This document shows positions 1 through 9,419 of a stretch of 62,441 bases of DNA, one piece after another (the first letter of the stretch is position 1; each line of letters starts with the position of its first letter). The stretch is taken from the NCBI GenBank assembly GCA_022825065.1, contig JAJDYR010000038.1, forward strand, positions 1 to 62,441, in the 5' to 3' direction. The notes under the pieces were generated by a model that was not told the origin of the DNA, made no database searches, and saw only the letters and a list, made by a program, of their open reading frames with translations. The position numbers and the translations under genes were made by a program. This DNA comes from a bacterium. Its GTDB lineage: Bacteria > UBA8248.

Positions 1-98
1 TCGAAATCGACGAAAAAGCGCCGCTCGGGCGCCGTGCGTCATCGTATCATGCCGACGAAGAAGGCCGCCTCCCGAATCAAGCCGTCCACGACTTCATA

Positions 99-1424
99 TC
101 AGGCCGTTCCAAAGACTTGGTGAAATATCCGGGTTAGGCGCACGGCGAAGAACACGAGTGTGGCCAGCATCCCGGCGCCTACGCCCTCGATCAGTCCGAA
201 AGAGATGATGACGACGAAGATCAGGACAATGATGCCGTATTCCGACCAGGGGAGCCGCTTGAAACTTCTCAAGAGGCCTTCGTCTATCATACCGGAGCCT
301 GCAAAAAACAGAATTCCTCCGACGAGCGGTGTCGGGATCAGTGCCAGCATCCCGTCGCCAAGGAGCAATGAGCCCCCGATGACGAGGGCGGCGACGATGC
401 CCGTCAGGCGAGTGGTGGCCCCGAGCAGCTTGCTGCGCAGCGAGGCGGGCACGATCGTGCATGCCACCGTGCCGCCGCCCAGGCCTGCGGCCAGGCTCGC
501 GAACCCGGCTGCCTTGAATTCCCGGTCCCAGTTCAGCTCGTGATTCGCCGCCAACTCGAGGCCGGCGAGATTCATGATCACGCAGATCAGGGCGATCAGC
601 AGAAGCGTCAGCATGTTGGGAATCTGCATACCCATCGCGGCCCAATCCAGATGCGCCAGGTCGGCGACTCCCAGGACAGGCCACAGGCTCCCGTCTGCCG
701 TGCTCTTGAACAGCAGACCGGCTGCTCTCGCCTCATCACCGGAAATGTCGAGGGTAGCCAGTACGAAGTGGTATGCGGCGACGGCAATCGCGACGCTCAC
801 GGGCAGGATCAGCGCGTTTCGCCAGCGCTTCATGGCGAGGTACAGAGCGATCCCGTACGCTGCGCCGGGGACCCATCTCCAGAGGATGGACGGCTCCAAA
901 AGCGCCGGAATCATCCGCCAGTCCGGCTTTGCTCCCATCATGGACATGGCCGCAAGGCACACGGCAGCCCCGATGCCGGCCACGAATCCACCCGCCACCG
1001 GATAGGGAATGAAGCGCACCAGGTTGGCGAGCTGAAAATGCCCGATAACGAGGCAGCAGACGCCGGTGGCCATCGCGCTGAGTATGAGCGCCCCCGCCGT
1101 GGTGACGAACAGCGCATCGCCCCCGGCGTCCATCGTGGAGCCGATCAGGGCCATGACGAGCACGAGCGCGGGAGAGAGCCCCGAAATCGCCCCTCGGTAG
1201 CCGCCCGCGAGGGCGATGACCAGGCAGGCGGCGAAGTTTCCGAACAACACCAGACCGATGCCCTGGGAGGAATACGGGGCCAATGCCCCGGAGAATATGA
1301 AACTTCCGAAGGCAATCTGGGCGACGAGCAGGCCCAGGCCCGAGGTGAGGCCGGCGAAAAGCGCCGGAACGACCTTATCGGAAAGGATGTCCGCGCGAAG
1401 CTCGGATGCAATATCTCGGTACAA
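99..1424 (-). CDS. SulP family anion permease without STAS domain
   Basis: Integral membrane permease of the SulP family, which moves sulfate, bicarbonate or related anions across the inner membrane. The 441-residue product is almost entirely hydrophobic helices with the glycine-rich core typical of SulP (for example 'GGYRGAISGLSPALVL' near residue 80 and 'PYPVAGGFVAGIGAA' near 145). The family normally carries a cytoplasmic STAS domain after the last helix; this reading frame stops at 'HQVFGTA' just after it. Codons beyond the TGA run only about 19 residues to another stop and do not resemble STAS, so I read it as naturally short or C-terminally lost. Start is TTG, chosen because GAGGGG lies just upstream. 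The substrate cannot be told from sequence. Confidence 0.85.
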   Translation of the reverse strand: MYRDIASELRADILSDKVVPALFAGLTSGLGLLVAQIAFGSFIFSGALAPYSSQGIGLVLFGNFAACLVIALAGGYRGAISGLSPALVLVMALIGSTMDAGGDALFVTTAGALILSAMATGVCCLVIGHFQLANLVRFIPYPVAGGFVAGIGAAVCLAAMSMMGAKPDWRMIPALLEPSILWRWVPGAAYGIALYLAMKRWRNALILPVSVAIAVAAYHFVLATLDISGDEARAAGLLFKSTADGSLWPVLGVADLAHLDWAAMGMQIPNMLTLLLIALICVIMNLAGLELAANHELNWDREFKAAGFASLAAGLGGGTVACTIVPASLRSKLLGATTRLTGIVAALVIGGSLLLGDGMLALIPTPLVGGILFFAGSGMIDEGLLRSFKRLPWSEYGIIVLIFVVIISFGLIEGVGAGMLATLVFFAVRLTRIFHQVFGTA

Positions 1425-1577
1425 GGTTTCCCCTCTTACGATATTTCATTTCGTAATCCAGGTACCGCATCGAGCCCTCTCTCCCTTAACGTAAAAGGTG
1501 CTTTAGCGTATCATAGCGGGGTTGCTTTCCGGTATCTCCGCTTTTATCGAGGTGCGCTTCTGAGTCACTCCAAAAGC

Positions 1578-2963
1578 ATGCGCGGATACGATTATACCCG
1601 CGGCTCGGTCGGCTGGGCCATCACGCGCCTCTCGGTGCCGATCTGCGGCGAGCGCATCCTGCGCAATCTGGACGGCATCTTCGAGATTTACTGGCTCGGT
1701 CAATTGGGGGCGGACGCGCTGGCGGCGGCGTCTTTGGGATTCATCACCTTGTTGTTCATCCGCTCGGCGCCTTTCGGGCTGAGAATCGCGGGCCAGGCGC
1801 TCGTAGCCCAGCGCGTGGGGGCGGGCGACTCAGAGGGCGCTTCGATCATGGCCGGGCAGACCATCTTCCTGGTCGGCGTCTTCAGCCTCGTCGCCACGTT
1901 CCTGGGGTACTGGTTCGCTCCCCAGCTGATGAATCTCATGACGCGCGACCCGAAACTCGCCGCTCTGGGCGTCGTCTACATCCGCGCAGGCTTCACCGTG
2001 CTGCTCGCCGCAGAAGCCATGTTCGTCGTCGGACAGATATTGCGGGGAACCGGCGAGCCCGGCATCACCATCGCGGGCGTCGTCTCCTCCACCGTCTTGA
2101 CGCTCATCTTCATCCCGCTCCTCATGTTCGGCTGGGGGCCGGTTCCCGCTTTGGGGATAGCGGGCAGCTTCTTGGGCATCGGCGTGGGGAGGCTTGGCGG
2201 TTTCGCGACGATGCTGGCCTTTATCGTGAAGGGAAAATCGAGGCTCACGCTCCGGTGGGCCGACCTGCGGCCGCGCGCGTCCGAGATATCCCGCGTCGCG
2301 CGGCTCGCCTGGCCCGCCATGGCGCAGAACCTGCTCGAGCGCAGCGCGCTGCTGCTCATGGTGCGGATGCTCTCGCCCTTCGGCGCGAGCGCCCTCGCGG
2401 CCTGGAGCATCGGCAACCGCGTGACGATGATCGCCCGGATGCCCAGCTTCGGCCTGCAGGCCTCCGTGCGCACGCTGGTGGGGCAGAACCTGGGGGCCGG
2501 GAAGCCGGAACGCGTGACGCGCACGGTATGGCTCGCCGTCGCCGCCCTCACTGTGCTGATGATGGTCGTGAGCATCGCCTTGTTCGCCTGGGCGCGGGAG
2601 GTCGTCTCGTTTTTCGGCATGGAGGGCAACGCCACGGCCGTCATGGCGCTCAGGATTTTGTGCGCGGGCCTGCTGATGGAGTCCGTCCGCCGGGTGATGG
2701 CGGGCGCGTTCCAGGGCGCCTCGCGCTCGAAGCCGCCCATGATGGTGGAGGGCGTCGTCCGCTGGGGGGTGCAGATTCCCGCCGCGTATCTGCTCTCGTT
2801 CTGGCTTGCGGTGGGCGCGGGCGGCGTCTGGTGGGCGGTGAGCGGGGGCCAGATTCTGAGCGGGGCGCTCCTGTTCGCGTGGTTTTTGCACTGGTCGAGG
2901 AGCGGTGACATCCTGGAGTTCATGGGCGCCCGGGGTTTGAAATCGGCGCGCGAATCCACGTAA
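1578..2963 (+). CDS. MATE family multidrug/metabolite efflux transporter
   Basis: Inner-membrane exporter of the MATE family, expected to expel organic cations or toxic compounds using an ion gradient. The 461-residue protein has about twelve hydrophobic segments in two homologous halves. The N-terminal half shows 'PICGERILRNLDGIFEIYWLGQLG' in two overlapping helices, matching the MATE core, and 'GQALVAQRVGAGD' and 'VGQNLGAGKPERV' are the paired conserved GQN/AQ-type segments of the two halves. The open frame extends far upstream, but residues before this ATG are non-membrane and lie antisense to the SulP gene, so the ATG is the first credible start. No strong ribosome-binding site is visible. 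Divergent from the SulP gene. Confidence 0.9.
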   Translation: MRGYDYTRGSVGWAITRLSVPICGERILRNLDGIFEIYWLGQLGADALAAASLGFITLLFIRSAPFGLRIAGQALVAQRVGAGDSEGASIMAGQTIFLVGVFSLVATFLGYWFAPQLMNLMTRDPKLAALGVVYIRAGFTVLLAAEAMFVVGQILRGTGEPGITIAGVVSSTVLTLIFIPLLMFGWGPVPALGIAGSFLGIGVGRLGGFATMLAFIVKGKSRLTLRWADLRPRASEISRVARLAWPAMAQNLLERSALLLMVRMLSPFGASALAAWSIGNRVTMIARMPSFGLQASVRTLVGQNLGAGKPERVTRTVWLAVAALTVLMMVVSIALFAWAREVVSFFGMEGNATAVMALRILCAGLLMESVRRVMAGAFQGASRSKPPMMVEGVVRWGVQIPAAYLLSFWLAVGAGGVWWAVSGGQILSGALLFAWFLHWSRSGDILEFMGARGLKSAREST

Positions 2964-3073
2964 TCTTTTTGCGCCGCTTTTTGATGATCTCTTGATTGTT
3001 TTATGAGATATGGTGTGGCCAGCGGAGCGCGCGCCTCTGCGCGAGGCGTCCCCGCCGGAGGAGGTTTTCGGGC

Positions 3074-3469
3074 ATGAACAGGGTGTTGGCGGCGGGGCTA
3101 TTTCTCATTGCGGGATTCGGGTTGGTCGTGACCTTGACGAAAAGACCCGAGCCCCCGAGGCATCCGCAGGTGCCCGTGACCGAGGATATGGCCCGAATCA
3201 ACCAGGGGAAGAAGCTGTTCTCGCGCAACTGCATGCGCTGCCACGGACCCGAAGCGAAGGGTTCGCGAATCGGCCCGCCGCTGGTGCACAAGATTTACGA
3301 GCCCTCCCATCACGGGGACGCCGCCTTCTTCATGGCGGTCTCTCGCGGGGTGAGGAGCCACCACTGGAAGTTCGGCGACATGGCGCCCGTGCCGGGCGTC
3401 GCGCCCGAAGAGGTGGCTTTGATCGTCGGGTACGTGCGCTGGCTGCAGAGAAAGGCCGGTATCTTTTAG
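3074..3469 (+). CDS. small membrane-anchored c-type cytochrome
   Basis: 131-residue class I cytochrome c. Residues about 4-22 form an uncleaved or signal-type hydrophobic segment that sends the rest to the periplasm. The single haem site is 'CMRCH' in 'LFSRNCMRCHGPEAKG', and a later methionine ('GDMAPVPG') is placed to be the distal iron ligand. The last segment 'PEEVALIVGYVRWLQ' is the usual C-terminal helix. The start is set by GGAGGAG ten bases upstream of the ATG. It would act as an electron carrier; the partner is not evident. The next gene begins 20 bases downstream, so the two are probably cotranscribed. Confidence 0.88.
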   Translation: MNRVLAAGLFLIAGFGLVVTLTKRPEPPRHPQVPVTEDMARINQGKKLFSRNCMRCHGPEAKGSRIGPPLVHKIYEPSHHGDAAFFMAVSRGVRSHHWKFGDMAPVPGVAPEEVALIVGYVRWLQRKAGIF

Positions 3470-3489
3470 AGGCCAGGAGACGACATTCG

Positions 3490-4830
3490 GTGAATGAGCA
3501 GGACAAGCTGCATGAGTTGCGGAGGAAACGCTTAAGACGCATGGTCGCCCTGTGCGGACGCGCGCACCCGTTCTACAAGCGCCGCTTCGCCGAGGCGAAC
3601 ATCATCCCCGAGGCGGTCAAGGAACTGGACGACCTCCAGAAAATCCCCCTCACGAAAAAAGAGGACTTCATGGCGGCGCCCGAGGATTTCAGCCTCGACC
3701 CCGCCTGGCTGCCCGAGCTTCCCTTCGAGGAGCGAACCATGTGGAACGTGGCCTACACCACGGGCACCACGAGCGGGCGGCCGTCTCCTTTCTTCAACAC
3801 CACGCACGACCAGTACCACATCATGCTCCAGGCGCGGGTCTGCAACGAGGCCGAGGGCTTAAGGGCAGGCGACGTCATCGCGAACCTCTACCCGCTCTCG
3901 CCCATGCCGCTGGGAGGATTCCTGTGCTGCGTGCGCTCGGCGGAAATCATGGGGCTTCCCGTGGTGAGCGCGCTCACGGGCAGCCCGCATCCCGAATACC
4001 CCGTGCGCCGCTCGCTCGATGAGGCGATTGAAGTGGTGGGTGATTCGGGCGCCACCGTCATCTGGGGGGTGCCGAGTTTCGTCCGCCGGTTTTTACGGAG
4101 GGCGCGCGAGCGCGGCGCGAAGCTCGACCGCGCGCGCATGGTGCTCACCACGGGCGAAGCCGTGAGCGACGCCCTGCGCGAGGAGTATATGGATCACCTG
4201 CGCTGGTTCGGGGCGGATGAGCCCCAGGTGCGCGTGCGCTACGCGGCGACGGAGATGCAGGGCGGCCTCGTCCAGTGCGCGAACGACGCGATGCCCCACA
4301 ACGTGGTGCCCGAGCTCTACCTGCTCGAAGTGGTGGACCCCGAATCCGGCGAGCGCGTGCCCGAAGGCGAGGAGGGGGTCATCGCCCTCACGCACCTGCA
4401 CCGACGGGGCACGGTGTTCCTGCGCTATCTTATCGGCGACCTCATCGCGCTCAGGTGGGAGCCGTGCCCGCGCTGCGGGCGGGTAGGCGAGCGGGTCGTG
4501 CGACTGCCGAGGCGGACGGGCGATCTGCTCAAGGTGCGCGGGATGCTCATGAACCCCGATATCATCATCGACCTTCTCGCGAAAGAACGCGCGATAAGGG
4601 AGTTTCAGATCCGCATCCGCAAGTCGGCGCCCGGCGATTCAGATTCGATGGACGAGATGATCATCCGCCTCGAAGCCGAGGCATCGGAGCGCGAGCGGCT
4701 CGGCGCCTCCCTGCCGGACAGGGTGCGCGGAGCGGTGATGATACGGCCGGTTCTCGAATTCGTGGCGCCCGGCGTGATCCACGACCCGATGCGCGACGTG
4801 AAGGCCCGCCGCCTCGTCGATGAGCGGTGA
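3490..4830 (+). CDS. PaaK-like acyl-CoA ligase (AMP-forming)
   Basis: 446-residue member of the adenylate-forming superfamily closest in layout to phenylacetate-CoA ligase. Visible motifs: nucleotide-phosphate loop 'YTTGTTSGRP', acceptor motif 'YAATEMQGG', a hinge region 'RTGDLLKVRGMLMNP', and a 'PCPRCGRVGERV' segment that is common in PaaK-type ligases. It would activate an aromatic or other carboxylic acid to its CoA thioester in the cytoplasm. The start is GTG with AGGAGA ten bases upstream; an ATG upstream start would run into the cytochrome gene in another frame. It follows the cytochrome c gene closely. The acid substrate is unknown. Confidence 0.85.
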   Translation: MNEQDKLHELRRKRLRRMVALCGRAHPFYKRRFAEANIIPEAVKELDDLQKIPLTKKEDFMAAPEDFSLDPAWLPELPFEERTMWNVAYTTGTTSGRPSPFFNTTHDQYHIMLQARVCNEAEGLRAGDVIANLYPLSPMPLGGFLCCVRSAEIMGLPVVSALTGSPHPEYPVRRSLDEAIEVVGDSGATVIWGVPSFVRRFLRRARERGAKLDRARMVLTTGEAVSDALREEYMDHLRWFGADEPQVRVRYAATEMQGGLVQCANDAMPHNVVPELYLLEVVDPESGERVPEGEEGVIALTHLHRRGTVFLRYLIGDLIALRWEPCPRCGRVGERVVRLPRRTGDLLKVRGMLMNPDIIIDLLAKERAIREFQIRIRKSAPGDSDSMDEMIIRLEAEASERERLGASLPDRVRGAVMIRPVLEFVAPGVIHDPMRDVKARRLVDER

Positions 4831-4912
4831 GGGCAATCGTGACCGAAGAAGGGGGTTGTTGAAAAAGTCCCTCCAGGGGGATTGTTGACTCCCCCAATCG
4901 AGAGCGTTCACC

Positions 4913-5045
4913 GTCATTCCGGCGAAAGCCGGAATCCATTTTTTGCCTTTTATTTTCTGATTGTCTCCCGCCGATGAGGGGGAGGTGAAAAGCCGGAGCA
5001 TAGCAATTCTGCTTCACAATGGATTCCGGCTTTCGCCGGAATGAC
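4913..5045. repeat. inverted pair of 28-bp palindromic repeats
   Basis: Positions 4913-4940 and 5018-5045 carry the same 28-bp sequence (core ATTCCGGCGAAAGCCGGAAT, itself a palindrome) in opposite orientation, separated by about 77 bp. The same unit recurs near 43.5, 43.7, 47.7, 56.2 and 56.3 kb. This stretch is the intergenic region between the ligase and the VOC gene and also holds a GTTGAAAAAG motif and a short palindrome (AGGGACAGGTCGCGACCTG) near 5077-5100. No gene is seen here. Confidence 0.9.
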
Positions 5046-5150
5046 AAACCAAGAAACGCATAGACCGTCATTGGTAGGGACAGGTCGCGACCTGTCCCTG
5101 CGAAACCGCAAGGGCTCCTCCCGCATCGGTCGGTATTGACCCCCCACCTG

Positions 5151-5576
5151 CTACCAGGCGAAGTTTCCCGCATCATCGAGCGGCGAGAAGGGGTTCCAGG
5201 CGACTTCCCACAGATGCCCGTCCGGATCCTGGAAGTATCCCGAATGGCCGCCCCAGAAGACGTCCTGCGCCTGTTTGACGATGACGCCGCCCGCGCGCTC
5301 GGCTTCGGCAAGCACCTCGGCGACTTCCTCGCGCGTGCGGACGTTGTAGGCCAGGGTGACCGCGCCGGTCGCCGCGCCGCTGCCGGCCCGTGGCCCGATA
5401 TCCTCGATGAGCTTGTCGCGCGGATAGAGAGCGAATCCAATTCCGTTCAGCGTGAAGCAGACGATGGATTCGGCGAGTTCCTCGCTCGCGACGCGCCAGC
5501 CGAGCGCCTCGTAGAACGCGCGCGCACGCGGAAGATCGTCTACGCCCAGGGTGACGATGCTGAGGCGCTGGTCCAT
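5151..5576 (-). CDS. VOC family (glyoxalase/bleomycin resistance-like) protein
   Basis: 141-residue protein of the vicinal oxygen chelate fold, with two beta-alpha-beta-beta-beta modules. Family hallmarks are the N-terminal 'LSIVTLGVDDLPRARAFYEALG' region and the C-terminal 'YFQDPDGHLWEVAWNP', where the His and Glu would be metal ligands. Members include dioxygenases, epimerases and resistance proteins; the function of this one cannot be assigned. Start ATG has GGAGGAGACG immediately upstream. The gene lies 65 bp downstream of the first livF on the same strand and could be the last gene of that operon. Confidence 0.85.
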   Translation of the reverse strand: MDQRLSIVTLGVDDLPRARAFYEALGWRVASEELAESIVCFTLNGIGFALYPRDKLIEDIGPRAGSGAATGAVTLAYNVRTREEVAEVLAEAERAGGVIVKQAQDVFWGGHSGYFQDPDGHLWEVAWNPFSPLDDAGNFAW

Positions 5577-5641
5577 ATCGTCTCCTCCCGGGTCTGCGCT
5601 ATTTCAGTCGGGAAATTCGGCGGGGTTTCTCGGTGGAGCGA

Positions 5642-6346
5642 CTAGACCCCCAGATACCGCATGCGGGTTTCCTGGTCTTCTAGCAGGTCGGCGGAGGCGC
5701 CTTCCCACTGGATGACGCCCTTTTCGATCAGGTAGGCGCGTTTGGTGATGCTGAGCGCCATGCGGAAGTTCTGCTCGACGAGCAGGATGGCGATGCCTTT
5801 TTTCTGGATCTCCACCAGCACGTTCTCGATGGTTTCGACATAGGCTGGCATCAGGCCCTCGGTGGGCTCGTCCACCATGATGAGCTTGGGTTCCGTGCCG
5901 AGGCCGCGCGCCATGGTGAGCATCTGCTGCTCGCCGCCGCTCAACTGGTTCCCCTTGTTGTTGATGCGCTCCTTGAGTCTCGGGAAGAGGGAGAAAATCC
6001 AGTCGAGGTGCGCGTCCAGGTCCTTGGCGCCGTCGATGGGGATGCGGCTGATCTTGAGGTTCTCATAAACGGTGAGGTTGGTGAACACCTGGCGGTCCTC
6101 GGGGATCCATGAAATCCCGGCGAGCGAGACTGTGTGCGCCTCCGCCTGGGTGATGTCGGCATCCTCCATGGTGATTTTGCCGCTCCGGGGCGTCAGAAGC
6201 CCCATGATCGTCTTCATGGTGGTGGATTTGCCCGCCCCGTTCCTGCCGAGGAAGGCCACCGCCTCGCCTTCGTCCACCTTGAGGCTCAAGTCGTGGAGCA
6301 CGTGGCTCAGGCCGTAAAACGTGTTGATGGAATCTACTTCGAGCAT
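5642..6346 (-). CDS. livF: branched-chain amino acid-type ABC transporter ATPase, LivF
   Basis: ATP-binding subunit of an import ABC transporter of the HAAT (Liv) class. 234 residues with Walker A 'GRNGAGKST', ABC signature 'LSGGEQQM' and Walker B 'LIMVDEPTEGL'. It pairs with LivG on the cytoplasmic face of LivH-LivM. The start ATG overlaps the livG stop (TAATG), so translation is probably coupled. Last transporter gene of the first Liv operon, which reads from the binding protein at 10.8 kb down to here. HAAT systems also carry amides, urea or aromatic acids, so the substrate is open. Confidence 0.93.
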   Translation of the reverse strand: MLEVDSINTFYGLSHVLHDLSLKVDEGEAVAFLGRNGAGKSTTMKTIMGLLTPRSGKITMEDADITQAEAHTVSLAGISWIPEDRQVFTNLTVYENLKISRIPIDGAKDLDAHLDWIFSLFPRLKERINNKGNQLSGGEQQMLTMARGLGTEPKLIMVDEPTEGLMPAYVETIENVLVEIQKKGIAILLVEQNFRMALSITKRAYLIEKGVIQWEGASADLLEDQETRMRYLGV

Positions 6347-7080
6347 TATTCCCTCAGATATACGCGCTGAACCTCGGCGTTCGCGCGAACTTCCTCCACC
6401 GTGCCCTCGGCGAGGAAGGCGCCGTTGTGCAGCACGGTGATTTTGTCCGAAATGCCCAGCACCACCTCCATGTCATGCTCCACGAGCACGACGGTGAGCG
6501 GATCGGCCAGGCCCTTGATGAACTCACCCGTCTGAATCGTCTCCTCGGGGCTCATGCCCGCTGTCGGCTCGTCGAGCAGGAGCAGCTTGGGGTCGGTGGC
6601 GAGCGCGATTCCGATTTCGAGATAACGCTGCTCGCCGTGCGCGAGCGTGCCGGCGAGTTCGTCGCGTTTTTCCGTCAGATTGATGCGCTCGAGTATCTGG
6701 TCCGACTTTTCCACCAACTCCTTGTGGCTCGGGACGGTCGACCACAGGTTGAACGTCATCTTGCGCGATTGCGCGGCGATGCGGATGTTCTCCAGCACGC
6801 TCAGCTTGGGGAAGATGTTGGTGATCTGGTAGGTGCGGCCAATTCCCAGGTGGGAGCGCTCATGGGCGGGCACTTCCGAGACGTCCGCGCCGTCGAAGAT
6901 GACCTGTCCCGAAGTAGGCAGCAGATCGCCCGCGATCATGTTGAAAAAGGTCGTTTTCCCCGCACCGTTCGGACCGATGATGGAGCGCAGCTCGCCGGAA
7001 TCGACCGAATAGTCCACGCTGTCCACGGCGACGAGGGCGTCGAAGTGCTTGCTCAGGCTTTTGGTTTCCAGGATAGGCAT
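6346..7080 (-). CDS. livG: branched-chain amino acid-type ABC transporter ATPase, LivG
   Basis: Second ATPase subunit of the first Liv system, 244 residues. Walker A 'GPNGAGKTT', signature region 'LAHGEQRYLEIG' (LSGGQ replaced by LAHGEQ, usual for LivG), Walker B 'LLLLDEPTAGM', and the C-terminal 'EHDMEVVLGISDKITVL' switch-histidine region. It ends on the start codon of livF and begins 13 bp after the livM stop, so the cluster is one transcription unit. Confidence 0.93.
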   Translation of the reverse strand: MPILETKSLSKHFDALVAVDSVDYSVDSGELRSIIGPNGAGKTTFFNMIAGDLLPTSGQVIFDGADVSEVPAHERSHLGIGRTYQITNIFPKLSVLENIRIAAQSRKMTFNLWSTVPSHKELVEKSDQILERINLTEKRDELAGTLAHGEQRYLEIGIALATDPKLLLLDEPTAGMSPEETIQTGEFIKGLADPLTVVLVEHDMEVVLGISDKITVLHNGAFLAEGTVEEVRANAEVQRVYLRE

Positions 7081-7092
7081 TTTATCTTTCCG

Positions 7093-8322
7093 TTATTCCG
7101 TATCGGCGGCCGTCTCGTCATCGGCATTCTTCGCCAGAGCTTCCGCCACGGCTTTTCTATTCAACAATTTCTTCTCGCGGTATTCGAGCGTCATGTTGCG
7201 GATCGTGCCCAGAATGCCCGAGGGCACGAACAGTACGATCAGCACGAAGATGCCGCCCACCCACGCTTCCCAGTACTGGAAGATGGCGAGGTACTTCACG
7301 AATTCCACGCTCATCAACTGCCTCAGGTACCAGTAGATGAACGAGCCCACCGCCGGCCCCAGGAAAGTGCCGGCGCCACCGAAGAGGGTGATGATGACGA
7401 TCTGCCCCGAGGTGATGAAGTGGATGTTCTCGATCGGCACCGTCTCGCCGTAGATGATCGCCAGCGCGCCCGCGACTCCCGAGACGGCCCCGCTCATCGT
7501 GAACGCCATGAGCCGCACCTTCGCCACGTTGTAGCCGCAGATGCGCGCGCGGTTCTCGTTCTCGCGGACTGCTCTGAGCACGTGGCCGAACGGCGAGCGC
7601 AGCACCTGCCAGATGGCGGCGATGAAGACGACGCTCAGTATGTAGACGAAATAATAGGTGATGTTCGCGTCCATGATGCCCACGCGCAGGCCGATGGAGC
7701 CCAGCCGCATGTTCTCGAGACCCCCCAGGCCGTCCGTCCCGCCCGTGAGGTCGTCGAACGTCTGCGCGGAGTAGTAGAAGATCATGCTGATGGAGAGCGT
7801 GACCATAGCGAAGTACACGCCGCGCTTCGTACTGCAGATGGTGCCGATGAGCCAGGCGACGAAAGTCGAGACGATGATGCAGGTGATGAGCGAGATTTCC
7901 AGCGGCAGCACCTTGAAGGCGTTGACCATCCAGTCCGGGGCGTATGTGCCTGGCTTGATCCAGGCGTGCATGATGCCCACGGTGTAGCCGCCCACGCCGA
8001 AGAAGGCGCAGTGGCCCAGGCTGAGCATCCCCGTGTTGCCGAGCAGGATGTTGAAGGCAACGCCGAACAGCGTGTAGATGAGAATCTGGATCATCAGCGG
8101 CGTGCTCGGCACGAAGCCGCGAACCTCCGCGACGACCTCTGCGGTCGCCTCCCAGTCGTTGTCCTCGAGCCAGATGATCGAATCGTTGAGGGCGCTGAAG
8201 AAAAACGGGTACACCAGCAGGAGACCGGCGAGAATCAGGATGCCGTAGTTGTCAAAGACTTCCGAGATCCAGGCCCAGAATTCCCTGGGGGTGAATCTGT
8301 TTTTTGGAGCCGCTGCGTCCAC
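7093..8322 (-). CDS. livM: Liv-type ABC transporter permease LivM
   Basis: Membrane subunit of the first Liv system. 409 residues, longer than the usual ~320 because of an N-terminal extension with an extra hydrophobic segment ('YGILILAGLLLVYPFFFSAL') before the conserved core. The core includes 'LLGNTGMLSLGHCAFFGVGGY' in the first conserved helices and the ATPase-contacting EAA-like loop 'RAVRENENRARICGYNV'. Start is GTG with GGGAGAG upstream. Located between livH and livG. Confidence 0.9.
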   Translation of the reverse strand: MDAAAPKNRFTPREFWAWISEVFDNYGILILAGLLLVYPFFFSALNDSIIWLEDNDWEATAEVVAEVRGFVPSTPLMIQILIYTLFGVAFNILLGNTGMLSLGHCAFFGVGGYTVGIMHAWIKPGTYAPDWMVNAFKVLPLEISLITCIIVSTFVAWLIGTICSTKRGVYFAMVTLSISMIFYYSAQTFDDLTGGTDGLGGLENMRLGSIGLRVGIMDANITYYFVYILSVVFIAAIWQVLRSPFGHVLRAVRENENRARICGYNVAKVRLMAFTMSGAVSGVAGALAIIYGETVPIENIHFITSGQIVIITLFGGAGTFLGPAVGSFIYWYLRQLMSVEFVKYLAIFQYWEAWVGGIFVLIVLFVPSGILGTIRNMTLEYREKKLLNRKAVAEALAKNADDETAADTE

Positions 8323-8354
8323 TTTAGAAATCTCTCCCGAGACGAAAAGAATTT

Positions 8355-9335
8355 TTAGTCAAAAGCGCCTTCCTGGCCGAACAACCCTCTTGGTCTCAAG
8401 AGAAGGATCACCGCCATCACGATGAATAGCAGGATGTCGGAAGCCTTTTCCCAGAAATCGGGGCCGATCACCGTGCCCGTCCAGTTCTGAACCACGTATT
8501 GGGTTCTGCCCACCAGGGGAGTGAGCGCCCAGAGCTGGCCCAGAATCAGCCCGCCGATCACGGGGCCGATGAAACTCCCCATGCCGCCCACGACGACCAC
8601 GATGAAGGTCTGCACCAGAATGAGCTCGCCCATCGTGGCGTCCACCGCGAACAGGGGGGCTATCATGACGCCGGAGAATCCGGCCAGTGCGATGCCCAGC
8701 CCGAACGTGAGCCTCCAGATGCGCGACACGTTGATGCCGAGAACTTTGACCATCGTGTTGTTGTTCGTGCCCGCGCGGATCATCATGCCCAGGTTGGTCT
8801 TGTAGATGAGCACCCAGAGGAGGGCGACGAGAATCGCCGCGGTGATGATGGTGAAGCTCCTGTAGGCCGTGATGTCGAGCGTGCCCGTCTTGAAGAGCGA
8901 GAACTGGAACATCGGAGGGATGTTGAAGGGTTTTCCCGGCCTGCCCCAGAGGAGGCGGACGAAGTCCGGCAGAAAGATGGACATGCCGAACATGATGAGC
9001 ACGCCCGAGAACCGCTCGTTCTCCGTGTTGTATATCCTGCTGATGACGTATCTCTCAAAAACCATCCCGAGGGCGAACATGACGATGGGAACGGAAGCGA
9101 GGGCCACGATGAAGCCCGCGTTCGGCCCGAGAAAGGGAGAGAATATGAGGTCCGAGACCGTGAAGCCCACGTACGCGCCCAGCATGTAGAAGGCGCCGTG
9201 CCCGAAATTGATGATGCCCATAAGACCGAATATGATCGAAAGACCCAGGGCCAGCAGAACCCAGAAGGAGCCTTGCACCAGACCCAGGAACAGGTGCTGG
9301 ACGAACTCCGAAAATTCAACACCTCCGGCTGCCAA
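8355..9335 (-). CDS. livH: Liv-type ABC transporter permease LivH
   Basis: Membrane subunit partnering LivM. Core motif 'GLSIIFGLMGIINFGHGAFYM' is diagnostic for LivH; the coupling loop includes 'MIRAGTNNNTMVKVLGINV'. Start: a longer frame reaches a TTG at 9374, but that one has no ribosome-binding site, whereas the TTG at 9335 is preceded by AAGGAG at good spacing; I therefore use 9335 (326 residues). A 12-bp hairpin (9420-9448) sits between the binding-protein gene and this start. Confidence 0.88.
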   Translation of the reverse strand: MAAGGVEFSEFVQHLFLGLVQGSFWVLLALGLSIIFGLMGIINFGHGAFYMLGAYVGFTVSDLIFSPFLGPNAGFIVALASVPIVMFALGMVFERYVISRIYNTENERFSGVLIMFGMSIFLPDFVRLLWGRPGKPFNIPPMFQFSLFKTGTLDITAYRSFTIITAAILVALLWVLIYKTNLGMMIRAGTNNNTMVKVLGINVSRIWRLTFGLGIALAGFSGVMIAPLFAVDATMGELILVQTFIVVVVGGMGSFIGPVIGGLILGQLWALTPLVGRTQYVVQNWTGTVIGPDFWEKASDILLFIVMAVILLLRPRGLFGQEGAFD

Positions 9336-9419
9336 AATACGCTCCTTGAGAACGGGGAAGTCGCAAGAGTGCAATGTCTAGGATGAAACGCCGCCTTTGT
9401 CAAACGCCGTGAGGAAAAG

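Noticed and set aside
44..101. Readthrough of the SulP TGA as a second selenocysteine
   Set aside because: The downstream sequence gives only about 19 residues to another stop, no redox motif surrounds it, and no SECIS-like hairpin was seen.
6427..8358. 643-codon plus-strand open frame across livG-livM
   Set aside because: Antisense shadow of well-supported Liv genes, composition typical of reversed codons.
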